Notes: a model not told the origin generated them from the sequence alone. A stretch of DNA of 64,000 nucleotides from Nautilus pompilius (GCA_018389105.1 JACATO010000048.1:558001-622000); one strand, 5' to 3'. Counted from the stretch's first letter, positions 38,081 to 49,154 are shown. Translations and numbers: made by a program.

Positions 38081-40278
38081 TTGTTTAGTTTAGTTTACAA
38101 GCGTTTCCACATATTTATGAACTTTTCTGCAAAAGAACCTATAGCTTTCGAGTGGTTTTTCGACAGTAGTGCCATATCAAATATCGTCACAGGCATGAAT
38201 TAGATGAAAAGTATGCTGGACTGTAAATTTATTTCAGTAATCACATTGTAACCGCCTTGAATTCCTCGCCAAATCAGGTTAGTTGAAACAGAGATACTTT
38301 TTTTTAAATGCCACTTGACTTGCACTTTTAACCCTTCTATATTATGGCAAGACTTCCTGTTCTTTTAATATTTACATCTAATAACTTGTTCCATGCATTC
38401 TTAAAAAAAAAAAACAAAACAGAGGCAGATGGCGGTTATAAATAACAGGAATGTTTTACTATTTAGAATAAAATTATTTTTCAACGATCTCTAGTCTCTA
38501 GTATTTTCTAAAACTTTATGGAAGACCGCCGGCTCCTTGGTTGCATACCAGTAATTAAACTAAACATGGAGTGATCAGCATCAAATGATTTGGCTTAATG
38601 GTACCTGGAAGTAACAGAAATATCAAAATACTCAATATCTTTTATACACCATACTTCTTAATTTCACCAAACACAGCTTAAATCAAATCTTTGAATTGCA
38701 AGTTACCATTTAATAATATTAACAACAGCAGGCTTACAAATAAGTCTGTTTATTTATTTGTTTTTCTTTAATTGATATTCCATCTTCACACACTCTTACT
38801 TCAGTGGCAGTCTTTCATTTTATTTTTTACCAGTTTTATCAACTTAATTAATGAAAATGGCTTTAATATTAATTTAAGTACATTGCTTTTTTAAAAAAAT
38901 TTTTTTAAAAATTGTAGCACATTTAGTCATTTCTAGGTAATATTTCCCATAAAAGGATGAACATTTTGCAATATTTCAACGCCAAAAAACAAATTATACA
39001 TATACAAATTCATGGTGGATCTATTAATTAAAATAAAACTTGTTAATCTATCCTTATGCTTGTAAAACCATGACAGTTTGTGTTCAGAAGCTTAACTGAA
39101 AATATGTGGACACTGCAGATGTCCATTATAATTTTTCAAATAAATGTGTTACTTAAGACTTCTCGTTTTCATTTTTACCTCAAAGAAGCCCTGGCACTCA
39201 CTAGTAACATCTGAAATATCCGGCTTTTAAACTACTCCATTTCATCGGCATTAACATATTGCTGATAGCCATTTATTCCTCAGACAATAATAAAAAGTCA
39301 AAAACGTCCAAATAGGCTAAACTATTATTTTAAAAATCTAGTTCTATTAAATAAAAAAAAATAAGATTATGACTCTTTTGTAAAAGCGCGTGTTCGCTGT
39401 GACATTGTGGCCACTATCCATCAGTTCGCTGGCAACTGCTTTCCAAGAGTCCATTTTGTTTAATTTTACTTTTAAATAAGCTTTCAAATTAGAAATAAGG
39501 AGATAATAATGCTTATAATGAAGTAGTTTAATTTGTTAATTACCTGCATGTGATATGCATTTGTTTTTTTTAAAAATTACACTAGAAATAATCTTATTAT
39601 GCTCATATATGGAATATGCTTTATATATTTTAGAGATTGCGGACTCTAGTAACGACCTCTGGAAATGTGGTCACTGGTGCATGGGTTCTGAGTTCTGCAA
39701 GCCTTAGCCACTGGTGATTGAGTCCAGAAAGCAAGCTCTGGGCGTTGGTGGCTTGGATCTGGAAGTTGTAGACATTGGCAAATCTGCAAATTATGGGTAT
39801 TGGTGACTAGGTTTCTGAAATGAAAATTGGGGCACTGCCAAGAGAACTCAGAGAGCTGTCGCTTAGCTTACGTAGGCTGCTGTCATCAATAACTTAGTGG
39901 AAGCTACATGTACTTGGTCGAATGCACTGGAGACTGTGTTCTCGAGGTTGTGGGCACTGGCCAAAAGTATATCTAAACGAAAAATTTAATTGAAAACAAA
40001 CTAGTAATTACTAACTTGTTTAAATATTTTAATAAGAAAAAATAATTAAGTAGATGGAAAATTAAAGTTAGGAAATATGGCATTTGCGCTCAAACTATTC
40101 CAGGTGTCTAATTTTGTGACTGTTTAAAGTCCAATATTTATACATCTACATTAGAACTACTTGTTTCATTTTCTGCATTTTTCATCACAAAATTTTAGCA
40201 GGAAAACAATTGAAATTATAATCTAAAAATTAAATGCCAAATTTCCAAATACCTTTTTGTAGTTATCTTACTTAGTTT
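38081..40278. other. Non-coding stretch with degenerate minisatellite
   Basis: No gene recognised. It contains the degenerate tandem repeat at 39640-39970 (listed separately). The rest is AT-rich. Confidence 0.5.
39640..39970. repeat. Degenerate minisatellite, ~30-38 bp unit
   Basis: A motif of the form TCTGGAAGTTGTGGGCATTGG TGACTTGG recurs imperfectly at least six times (for example GGAAATGTGGTCACTGGTG, GGGCGTTGGTGGCTTGGATC, GGAAGTTGTAGACATTGGC, TATGGGTATTGGTGACTAGG, GTTGTGGGCACTGGC). Unit lengths drift, so this is an old, decayed tandem array. It is unusually GT-rich for the neighbourhood. Confidence 0.6.
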
Positions 40279-40431
40279 TCAGTAACAAATAGAGCGAATA
40301 AGCTTTTCTTCCTTTCCATCTCGCGGCAGCAGTTCTAGAAAGAACAGCTTTTCCCGGCTCGTGTTGTGATTCTTCAGAGGCCGACGGTCACCGACGTACG
40401 TAGCCTGTCTTCGCAGACCCAGAGTAAACAT
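40279..40431 (-). CDS. Candidate small ORF, 50 codons
   Basis: A minus-strand ATG at 40431 in the context GAAGAACATGT (A at -3) opens 50 codons to a TGA at 40279-40281. The peptide starts MFTLGLRRQATYVGDRRPLK and ends KEEKLIRSICY. It is basic, with NTSREK and PRDGKEEK segments. G/C at codon third positions (CTG, CGG, AAG, GAC, CCG) stands out against the AT-rich flanks, and the stretch is CpG-rich. Shortly after the stop is a donor-like CTAA|GTAAGA. It could be a microprotein, the 5' part of a spliced gene, or chance in a CpG-rich patch. No family recognised. Confidence 0.35.
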   Translation of the reverse strand: MFTLGLRRQATYVGDRRPLKNHNTSREKLFFLELLPRDGKEEKLIRSICY

Positions 40432-40554
40432 GTTCTTCTGAACTGTTTGATTATTTTTGGTTGCTATACGTTTACCAAAATGTAAAATTATTTGAACCGT
40501 GAAAAAAAAATATATTAAACTTAAATAAATCCATTTTTTTTTTTAGATTTAATA

Positions 40555-40705
40555 TAAGAGGAGGCCGGATTAGCACAGGTAATTTCTAATCAAACGTAGG
40601 GTTGGTTGCTATAATTGACACCATATGATTTGACCTTACAGCTCATCTATGCGTTTGATTAGAATTTACTGGTTCCGTAACAACTAACTAGCCCGGTTTC
40701 CTCTA
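40555..40705. repeat. Imperfect inverted repeat (foldback/MITE-like)
   Basis: The left arm contains AGAGGAGGCCGGATTAG...TAATTTCTAATCAAACG. The reverse complement of the right arm contains AGAGGAAACCGGGCTAG...TAAATTCTAATCAAACG. The two arms, about 40-50 bp each, surround a ~55-bp centre. No TSD is clear. Probably a small non-autonomous foldback element. Confidence 0.6.
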
Positions 40706-40753
40706 TTTAAAAGCTTCTAAGGAATTAGCCATTGATGTCGTGATCAGTTTGAC

Positions 40754-40867
40754 ATGCACGGTTGTAGCCTGAAAGATAACGCGTGTTCAAGTACAGCTTT
40801 TAGTGGTCTACAAGATGATCTCGTGGTCGTCTCCAAAGTTTCCAACGATGCCCCAACTACAGGATCA
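40754..40867 (+). CDS. Candidate short ORF / 5' leader ORF
   Basis: A plus-strand ATG (GTTTGACATGC, G at -3) opens 37 codons: MHGCSLKDNACSSTAFSGLQ, then DDLVVVSKVSNDAPTTGS and a TAG. Composition is protein-like. A consensus donor GTCCAG|GTAAAA follows at about 40878. An overlapping frame from 40815 (MISWSSPK...) is open across that donor. It may be a leader ORF in an exon of a plus-strand transcript. Not recognised; low confidence. Confidence 0.2.
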
Positions 40868-41033
40868 TAGTGTCCAGGTAAAAACCTATCATAAGTGTCT
40901 CTTCACCAGCGTTCCAAATCACCGGAGGCTGGAGTCATTTCAATGGAGCAATAAAGTACTATTTATTATTAGGTTCAATGCTGAAATTGCTAAAGAAATG
41001 CATATTAACAATAAATATTGTGAAATTGTCCTG

Positions 41034-41246
41034 TGACGTCACATCCCATAATAGCGCCGCCATGCAGCGCAAGGCGGAACTAAGTAACAAATTGTTTGCA
41101 GTCTTCTTCCAAGGGAGTTGTAAGGTCGCTCATAGGCTTGAGGGGTGTCGGGCGGTCGAATCACTGATATGTGTGAGCAATTTAAATGTTATTCACGGAG
41201 TGACGAGCGCACTGAGTGAGTGAAACACCCTTCGATCGTGACGTCA
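41034..41246. promoter_or_regulatory. Pair of CRE palindromes in a CpG-rich patch
   Basis: Full TGACGTCA sites lie at 41034-41041 and 41239-41246, 205 bp apart. Between them are GCGCCGCC, CAGCGCAAGGCGG and other CpG-dense sequence. Composition and motif pairing suggest a promoter or enhancer responsive to CREB/ATF-type factors. No transcript start can be assigned. Confidence 0.35.
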
Positions 41247-42145
41247 GAACGGCGAAGAAGAGTTGGATTTTGTCTACGGATAAAGGACTTGATATTAAAA
41301 TTGCTACTTACACAGATTTCATCGGCATTCATATTCTTTCAGGATGTGCAAAAATTAAACTTAAAAAGAAAGAAAATCAAAACCATTTTAATTATTTTCG
41401 AAAATGCCGATGGAAGTTTGTTTCAGTACAGCAGCTAGAATGAGATCTTTGTTTCATTTTAAGAATTGAATTATGGCCTTGACTTGTTAGGCTTCCCGCC
41501 TCCAGGCAGCAGCTAATCATGGCCGATACAGCTCCGTCTGGCGAGGAAATAATTATCAATTTGGTTTTTAAACTAGTTTGTGCCATTAGTATTAAAGCTA
41601 ATTTATTCCATCCATTTTTGATTTTGTTAGCCATTATTTTCTAATATCGATCTGAGCTGATATTTCAATCATTTTTAAAACTTTGGCCCTCTAGAAATTT
41701 TTTATTGTAGATAATCGAAAAAATTAATCACACGCTCAGTTTCCTTCCAAAGACCCTAAAAGGTTACACCTAAAGTGTCTAATATAAAAACTAGTTAAAT
41801 CTAATATTTTCAGTCGTTTGCATGCTGTAAATTCTTAAAATATTGGATGTAGTGGATAGTTTTTGTGTTTTTTTAGTTATTTTTAATTTTCTTTCTGGTG
41901 AATACAAATTCTCGGTTTTGAACCCCCTTTTTATGCCATGACTTATCTCATTAATAACACAGCATATTCATCTAATTTTAATTCTGTTATTAAAATTCTT
42001 AAAAGGAAAACAAATTTCATATGGGCCATCGAAATCGTTATGATTTATCATTCCGAAAAAATTAATTAAATAGTCATAAAATCGAATAAAAGTAGATAAA
42101 CCGAGCTTTTCTAATCAGTTTTTCCATATAATTCCGCTAAGAAAG

Positions 42146-42233
42146 AGTAAGAGAGAGAGAGAGGGGGTGGGAGGGAGTGGAAGAGTAACGAGAGAGAGAG
42201 AGAGCGAGGGTGAGAGATGGAGAGAGAGAGAGA

Positions 42234-42285
<52 letters not shown>

Positions 42286-42746
42286 TGGAGAGAGAGAGAG
42301 AGGGTGAGAGATGGAGAGAGATGGAGAGAGAGAGAGAGAGGGAGAATGGGAGGGAGAGGAAGAGGTAACGAGAGAGAGAGAGAGCGAGGGTGAGAGATGG
42401 AGAGAGGAGATCGGAGAGAAGAGAGCGAGAGGGGGTGGGAGGGAGTGGAAGAGTAACGAGAGAGAGATAGAGCGAGGGTGAGAGATGGAGAGAGAGAGAA
42501 TGTTGGTTGAGAGGAAGAGGTACGAGAGAGCGATCTTGTGAGGATACGAGAGAGAGAGAGAGAGCGCGCGAGAGAGCGAGAGAGGCGTAGATGGGAGGGC
42601 GTGGAAGAGGTAACGAGAGAGAGAGAGAGCTAGGGTGAGAGCTGGAGAGAGAGAGAGAGAGAGAGAGAGATGCGAGCGAGAGATAGATGGGAGGGCGAGG
42701 GCGGAGAGGAAGAGGTAACGAGAGAGAGAGACGAGAGAGATAGGCT
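42146..42746. repeat. GA-rich minisatellite/microsatellite, ~600 bp
   Basis: Long (GA)n tracts are interrupted by a recurring cassette (GGGAGGG..GGAAGAG.TAACGAGAGAG...GCGAGGGTGAGAGATGGAGAG) seen at about 42165, 42348, 42428, 42590 and 42700. The array is a higher-order tandem repeat that has drifted. Polypurine/polypyrimidine asymmetry is complete over long stretches. Confidence 0.9.
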
Positions 42747-42908
42747 AAAAACTAAGGTAGCTGGGGTTTAAACATCGATCGTCTGATCCGAGTTGCTGCT
42801 GCTGCTGCGAGAGTTGAGTGTTTACTTACGTGGTAATAAAATCTTTTTACAAAAATTTTAATGAAGCAAAAATTTTAAAAAAGCTTACATTTTTTTTCTA
42901 TTTGGTAG

Positions 42909-43043
42909 ATAAAGGGTTAGTGCGCGAGCGCCTTCCTAGATCTGCCTCAGCTGTGGAATCTTTGAGGGCGAAACAATGTGCGCCTGCGCATCCGGCAGAC
43001 GTCTGTGGAACCCGCAGTCAGATCCATCGCCTCTTCGTGTTTA
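42909..43043 (+). CDS. Weak candidate exon
   Basis: A strong acceptor (TTTTTTTTCTATTTGGTAG) precedes a plus-strand frame beginning KGLVRERLPRSASAVESLRA and ending near IHRLFVF. The putative donor (TTTA|GTAGGA) is poor. The interval is GC-rich and includes GTGCGCCTGCGCATC, similar to an NRF-1 site, so it could instead be promoter DNA. No family recognised. Confidence 0.18.
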
Positions 43044-43862
43044 GTAGGAAGACGAAAAAAATATCTTTATTTTTTATTATTTAAAAATTATCATCCTACG
43101 TTCCGTTATATCTCCCTCTTGGGAAGGTTTTTTTCCTTCTTTCAACTGAGCACTTATTTAAAAGACAAGTGGAATCATTTTCTCCATTTAGTGATTTATT
43201 TCGGTGATTGATTGACTGCGTTAAAGGATAGCAACATTCTGATAAATGGAAACGCACCCCCTCTTCCATCTATCAATTTAGCTGTGTTAATAGATGATGG
43301 AAGTCTTCAGTGAGCTATAATGTCTAATTCTTGTCTGCTTCTAGCGCGTCTTTTCAATAATCACCGAATATTAAACGAAATTTCATATTTACTTTATCTT
43401 TAATGACTGGCATAAAGAACCAAAAGGCCATTACAGCATTCGGAAGACATTTACCCCTTTCCATATTTATTGTCACGTAAATTTCCACGTAAATATGGTC
43501 TTTTTTTTCCATTTTGCCAGTCACTAAAGATGAATTTTTATTCCAACAAAACCTAGAAAGCGATGTTGAAAGCGGATAAGTTATCTTTCTTTATAATCAA
43601 AGTAATCCTTCTATAGGAATCAATTATGAAATAGGTAACTCACTGTTTTCTCTAGGCTTCCCCACCCACCCCGTTTGTATTAGCCTTTTTGTTCACGGTT
43701 GCTCTGATCGTGTATCACTTTAAAACAAAATTCTCTTTTTTCTTTTAACTTAATGCAAGAGAAGAATTAACAAATACCCACGATTATTAAAAGCAATAGA
43801 TTTTCCCGTCACGACTCATTTCTCTTTTTTTTTTTTTCCGGCGTGAAATAAGATTGGATTCA

Positions 43863-43873
43863 TGACGTCACGT
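43863..43873. promoter_or_regulatory. Overlapping CRE and E-box (TGACGTCACGTG)
   Basis: TGACGTCA (43863-43870) overlaps CACGTG (43868-43873), a composite of a CREB/ATF palindrome and a bHLH E-box. It lies about 430 bp below the 44.3-kb candidate exon. Motif identity is exact; function is inferred. Confidence 0.4.
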
Positions 43874-44296
43874 GTGTGCAACGTGATAGGAGCAGTGATA
43901 CGTGATAGAATCGATGTGTCGCCCCGTGGATAAAAAACAACAACGAATAGTTTAAAAGAAGGTTGAAAGCGTTAGAATCAAAACGTACTTCAGTCTTATC
44001 GCTTCCCGCAAGCGTATCCAGACATTACGACGATGTGGTAAACACGTCCCTGCCAATTACTGCTGTTCCAGACGAATTTAAACGCTTTAAATATCTGGTT
44101 ACATCGACACTGGGTGGATAGCTGGTGCTTTCGTCGTGAAGCATTTCTGTTCTTGTTGTTCCTTTTTTGAAATCAACCATCTAAGGTTTATGAGACGTCT
44201 CGAAATTAAGCAAGAGTCCTTTTGTTGTTTTCCCCTCTCTCTTAAATGCAGTAACTCACACGGCACGGCTTACCTCCCCTTTTGTTCAGAACTTAC

Positions 44297-44566
44297 GCCT
44301 CCAGTCGGATAACGCGAGATCAGCACAAAAAAAGCATTCAGAAAAGAGAATACAGCGATCATCCATCATTATCAAGCCGCCCTTCATTTCGAGGGTCGAC
44401 AGTCCTGGATCACCATCTATGGCTCCCGTAATCTTTTCACGAGAATTCCGAATAGAGCTACGTTTTCCAGATGCTGAAGGAAGCAGGGATGTCCGAAGAA
44501 AATCTGCGCGTCCGGCTGATGAAGATGAGTCTTCTCCCTGCGACAAAGAGGGCCTTCGAGAGTAGG
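44297..44566 (-). CDS. Candidate 270-nt symmetric exon, Ser/Arg-rich, unrecognised
   Basis: On the minus strand, a 270-nt interval runs from an acceptor (GGTATTAG|CCTACT) to a perfect donor (AGGC|GTAAGT, 44291-44296). It is open throughout in one frame (89 whole codons, phase 1 at both ends). The peptide starts YSRRPSLSQGEDSSSSAGRA, continues DFLRTSLLPSASGKRSSIRN and SREKITGAIDGDPGLSTLEM, and ends with a Cys/aromatic stretch (CILFSECFFCADLALSDW). RRPSLS and KRSSIR fit basophilic (PKA-like) phosphorylation sites. Codon use is well balanced. A length divisible by three with matching phases is what a cassette exon would show. I do not recognise the protein. A partner exon was not identified with confidence, though the open frame at 46.7-46.9 kb is on the same strand. 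Confidence 0.5.
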
Positions 44567-45146
44567 CTAATACCACGAAGTTAGAGGGTTACCCGTTTGG
44601 GGGTGTGGCATGCAGTTCTGGAAAATGTTTTAAGATAAAAAATTTGCTTAACAGAACACTTGGAGTTTAAAGAATTATAAATGAAGGCATAACCTAGTCT
44701 AGCGTTAACAATAACAGAACAAGGGGGCTTTTACTGTAACTAATCATTTGAGTATGAAAGACTTTCTCCACGGGCGTTGTACCTCTGTAACGACCCGTAC
44801 GCCAGAGTTTAAAAGCAACAACGATGCAGTGAAGTCCGATTACAGTGATTCACGTCTGTCAACCAAACTCATCCAGTTATTTTTTTTAATAGAGGATACC
44901 ACCGCAGAGAAATTGTCTTTTTTCTGTCAAAGCATTACAAAGGTTAAGCTGCTACTTCGTCAGTTAATACGGATGGCGTCGGAAATGACCTAATATGGCA
45001 TTAATTCAATAAGTGAAGAGATCCGCGACAATTGTTGCCGAGGTAAATTTCTCAGCTTGTATTTAAACTGCAACCGGCCAAGAGTTCACCACCTGCAGCC
45101 GGAAAACAACCAGAAAAAAACCCATGCTGGTGAAGAGGAGTAAGAA

Positions 45147-45236
45147 AAGTCGAGCGGGATTCGAACCCGGACCAGCAGCCATAGACAGCAGTCCCCAATT
45201 TTATTGCCGTCGATGCTCCAAGCGACTCTTAATGTT
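45147..45236 (-). repeat. tRNA-like sequence / SINE head
   Basis: The minus strand contains CCGGGTTCGAATCCCG, an intact T-arm/B box with a perfect 4-5 bp stem. A CTTGGAGCATCGACGGC region upstream could act as the A box. The outermost bases AAGAGTCG and CGACTTTT can pair over 8 bp. The middle does not fold into a standard D arm and anticodon arm, and T4 follows immediately as a pol III terminator. A tRNA-derived SINE or tRNA pseudogene is more likely than a functional tRNA. Confidence 0.45.
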
Positions 45237-45239
45237 ATT

Positions 45240-46672
45240 AGTCTGGCGTCTCCTGATATGTTTTCCTATTGCCGTTTATTATGTATTTGGAGATGCGTTC
45301 CTACGGGAACATCTTTCACCACTAAAAGTAGTAAAAAGCACTCTTAAGAATGAAAACAGACCTTTTAAAACTCACATGTAATAGATAATCGATTCTTTTG
45401 TGATATAACGTAATATTACACAAAAGAAATTAATTTAGCTCATCAGAAATGATGTTGATCGGTGGGTGAAGTGATACTGACTGGGACATCTGACTTTTTA
45501 ATCAGCTTATAACTGTTGTGGCCCCCTGGAAATCCAAAACAATTTTTGGTTATTAATCACACGAGCAGTTAATGATAAATTATTTTAATCGATGAATTAA
45601 AGACAAAGATAGAAGTGCGTAATTATGTAATATCCGATATGAACAGACGCACGCACTATATTTGTACTCTTCAATTCACACACACCCCCACATATTCAAA
45701 ATTCTGGTCACTTATTTTAATGCATAATGCAAGCAAAAAACAGGCATGTTACGGTAGGAACGGGTCAGAAAACAAGTTGTTACTTCTTTCCAGAAAATGG
45801 TACCATGAAATGAACAAAACATTCTCATCAGCGGATGACCAAAAAGTGGGATTTTGAGAACCTTAAACCTAAAGACGACAAAAGAAAATTGGCAGAAATC
45901 AGACGTTTGCAAATAAATACAAAAGGAGAAAAAAATATTTTTATATATTTGTTTGTGAATTATTTTTTTTCCTTTTTCTCGTACCTGTGATCTGACAAGT
46001 TTCGATCTTTATAACTCAATTAATCCGACAAAGAGAGCGGTCAAGCTTATTATATCGTGTACTGGAGAGAAAGATATGTAACTGCTGAGAAATCTGACTT
46101 CATATCCGGCTGTTTTTGTTATTTTATTAACATTTTCACTTCAGTATCGCTACTGTTTCCTTTTTCAGAACCAAGTTATTTACAAACGGTTGTAACTCGG
46201 TGGGACCAGGACTGGAGGAAATGGCCTTTCCTAAAGTCACAGACTATTCAATGATTTGTTATTTATTGATAAAACCAGTACAATGCTTCAGAAGAAGTGA
46301 AGAGATCTGAAAGGGACGGAAACCCTATAAGAAGTGGACGGGAAAGAGGAATTAATTTCGGATTCAAATGCTGAAGCTAGTTAACTTAGCTTTATTACTG
46401 AAAAAACTACTAAACAACTTGTCAGGCCGGACAGAAACGTCAATGACGGCAGGGAAAGATTTTTTCCCAAAGGTCAGAAATAGCTGATTTTGGCTATCAG
46501 TTCTCCTCTCTCCGCTCACTGATGAGTTTGATTTGGAATCTAACCTGGTCGGCTACAGAATAAAACTTGCTTTTCGACTATGTTCGTAAAGTTTTGTTGC
46601 TATAGTTTACGGAATTTCAAAGAAATCTGGTAGCTAGTAATCTAACTCATCTTCACTTGTACGCGCTGATTA
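45240..46672. other. Non-coding stretch
   Basis: No recognised gene. A short plus-strand frame around 46277-46365 (NASEEVKRSERDGNPIRSG) follows an ACCAG acceptor-like site, but it is only ~30 codons. Confidence 0.4.
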
Positions 46673-46909
46673 TCAACATCCATTAATCACAGTGTAGTGA
46701 ATAACACAGAACAAACGCACAGAGGACTTTATATTTTCACGCGGTGTATTAATGGTGACAGATGCTTTTGTGCTCTGCAGCGATATGTGAATGTCGTCAG
46801 TTCGGCATCGTTGGCCGTAGCATCTACTGTCTGATTCAGGACAACACGACTTCACGAAATTTATGGTAGTTTGTACTCGTACATCACAGTCGTCATATTC
46901 TCTGCCCCT
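46673..46909 (-). CDS. Candidate exon, cysteine-containing, unrecognised
   Basis: The minus-strand frame is open for 78 codons with no ATG, bounded by TAA upstream and TAA/TGA downstream. The peptide begins RGREYDDCDVRVQTTINF, then VKSCCPESDSRCYGQRCR with closely spaced cysteines, then TDDIHISLQSTKASVTINTP. The composition resembles a secreted or extracellular segment. Possible acceptor ..AATAAAG|GGGCAG and donor ACCGC|GTGAAA are moderate. It is 2.1 kb upstream, on the same strand, of the 44.3-kb candidate exon. No domain recognised; a chance ORF cannot be excluded. Confidence 0.3.
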   Translation of the reverse strand, partial: RGREYDDCDVRVQTTINFVKSCCPESDSRCYGQRCRTDDIHISLQSTKASVTINTPRENIKSSVRLFCVIHYTVINGC

Positions 46910-48009
46910 TTATTAAAGAGCTTGTTTGTCGCTTTTCGTTGTTTTTGGTTCGCAATGTAAACTCCCACACGCAAAGAGAACCCACGTATCGAAAATATCA
47001 TCCGGTCTAAAGGTGGACATGTTGTTCAGACTTCTAATGAAAGTTCGTCTTCAACTTCTCCAAGCTGTAAAACCAACTGTTGGCGCGGCAGAACGAGACA
47101 TGTGACTTAACCCGCACAAATCTAACTAATTTTAGAAGATCTGCACTAATGTTGTTTGTCATACACGTTTGCTAATCAATAAAATTATTATTTCTTTGTT
47201 ATTACTCAGAACGTTATCTAGAAGTTCGTTCCAATGCTAAGATTACTATACAAGCTTTAAAAATGCATATAAAAATAATTAATTAAACATTCTTATTTCC
47301 GTACTTCGGACATCGCCATCTCGTGTTCATTTTAGGGCTCTAAAGCGAAAGTAAAAAAGATAATGCCACAACCCATACGAATCAGCACACCCTCTTGAAC
47401 GACCTGAAGCTACATAGCAGTTTGCACAATTATGACGTAAGCAAATTTGTTTGTAGTTTTCTTTACATGATAGCTACGGTGTCGTGCATAAATGTTTAAA
47501 AAGAAGTGAAAGTTTAAATTTACTTAACTTTTCTCGAACATCGAACAGCTAAGAAAATAAAATGTTCATTAAAACGACGACAACTGTCTCTAAAATAACT
47601 TTAAAGTCATCATCGACACTTTTCAACTAATTAGTCCTTTGAGAAATGCTGAGAAACTAATTAATATGGTTCCTTAATAAAAGTCAACAACAATAAAAAA
47701 TGGTTTTCAGCAAAAGTTCATTTAGATTTCTGTGTTTAGCAAACAGGAAAGAAGATCAGCTGCTGGCCATTTGCTAATTAAATTTTACTTTCGAAGATTT
47801 GTTCAGATCGCATATTGATAACATCCAACTTGTACTCTTTTTCTTTAATACATGCAGTGCAAACTTTGTTCTAACTCTGCGATTATTCTCTTATATAGCT
47901 AGGTGGAGTTGGCCATTTCATTATTCAAGATTTATTACAGGATGGCACATGTACCATCGACGGTAAAACAACAACACAGGAGATATCTCACAGCGTGCAT
48001 TTGTTTTAT
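46910..48009. other. Non-coding stretch
   Basis: AT-rich, no recognised gene. A TGACGTAA CRE-like site occurs at 47433-47440. Confidence 0.45.
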
Positions 48010-48021
48010 CTGTGTGTGTGT

Positions 48022-48059
<38 letters not shown>

Positions 48060-48745
48060 TGTCTGTGTGTGTATGTCTCTGTGTGTGCTCATGTGTGTCG
48101 CTGTGTGTCTGTGTATTTGTGTGTCTATGTGTTGTCTATATGTGTCTCTGTGTGTCTGTGTGTGTTTTGTGTGTGTTTTTGTGTATCTCTGTGTGTTTTT
48201 GTGTTTTTGTGTGGTGTTTGTGTATTCTGTGTGTGTCTGTGTGTGTCTGTCTGTGTGTGTCTGTGTGTTGTGTATCTCTGTGTGTGTCTGTTGTGTCTGT
48301 GTATGTTGTGTGTGTGTTTGTGTATCTCTGTGTGTGTCTGTGTGTGTCTCTGTCTGTGTGTCTGTGTATGTTTGTGTGTGTGTTTGTGTGTGTGTGTTGT
48401 GTATCTCTGTGTGTGTTGTGTGTGTCTCTGTGTCTGTCTGTGTGTGTCTGTGTTGTGTTTGTGTGTGTGTGTCTCTGTGTGTGTTGTGTGTTTGTGTCTC
48501 TCTGTGTCTGTGTGTTGTGTGTCTCTCTGTGTCTGTGTATTTGTGTGTCTCTCTGTGTCTGTGTGTTTGTCTTGTGTTTGTATGTCTCTCTGTGTCTGTG
48601 TGTTTGTGTGGTGTGTGTGTCTCTGTGCGTCTCTGTCTGTGTGTTCTGTGTCTTTGGTCTCTCTGTGTCTGTGTGTTTGTGTGTCTCTGTGTCTGTGTGT
48701 TTGTTTGTGTGTTCTGTCTGCGTGTGTGTGTGTTTCTCTCTCTCG

Positions 48746-48785
<40 letters not shown>
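48010..48785. repeat. GT-rich minisatellite followed by (CT)n
   Basis: About 720 bp of TGTGTG interspersed with TCTCTG, TTTGTG and TATGTC variants is followed by (CT)n to 48780. One strand is almost free of A and C-poor. Three overlapping plus-strand frames stay open only because TG/TC/TT repeats cannot make stops; the Cys/Val/Leu peptides are artefacts. Confidence 0.95.
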
Positions 48786-48786
<1 letters not shown>

Positions 48787-48975
48787 AAAGGAGTTAACGG
48801 ATTCCCATAATAATAAATAACACTAACTTTTTCAGTGCGGATGGAATTTTAAATGAATCATTACCTCGTTGTTGTTTGTGCGCCTGACAGCTAGAGTGAA
48901 AATAAACAAAACGGGGAATATAAAGTCAGGGTAACTGGCGCCGCAGAGTGTAAACTGGGAAGCCCCGTTTTAAAC

Positions 48976-49106
48976 AGAGAGATGGAGAGAGAGAGAGAGA
49001 GAGAGATGACGTCAGTATATATATAGAGAGAGATGGAGAGATCAGTATAGACAGACAGAAAGATGGAGAGAGAGAGAGAGAGAGATGGATATATATGAGT
49101 CAGTAT

Positions 49107-49154
<48 letters not shown>

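Noticed and set aside
45147..45236. Functional tRNA gene
   Set aside because: T arm and outer stem are good, but D and anticodon arms do not fold to a standard cloverleaf; treated as SINE or tRNA pseudogene.
47903..48820. Three overlapping long plus-strand ORFs (258-305 codons) rich in Cys/Val/Leu
   Set aside because: They are readings of a GT/CT minisatellite that cannot produce stop codons; all three frames are open over the same DNA.
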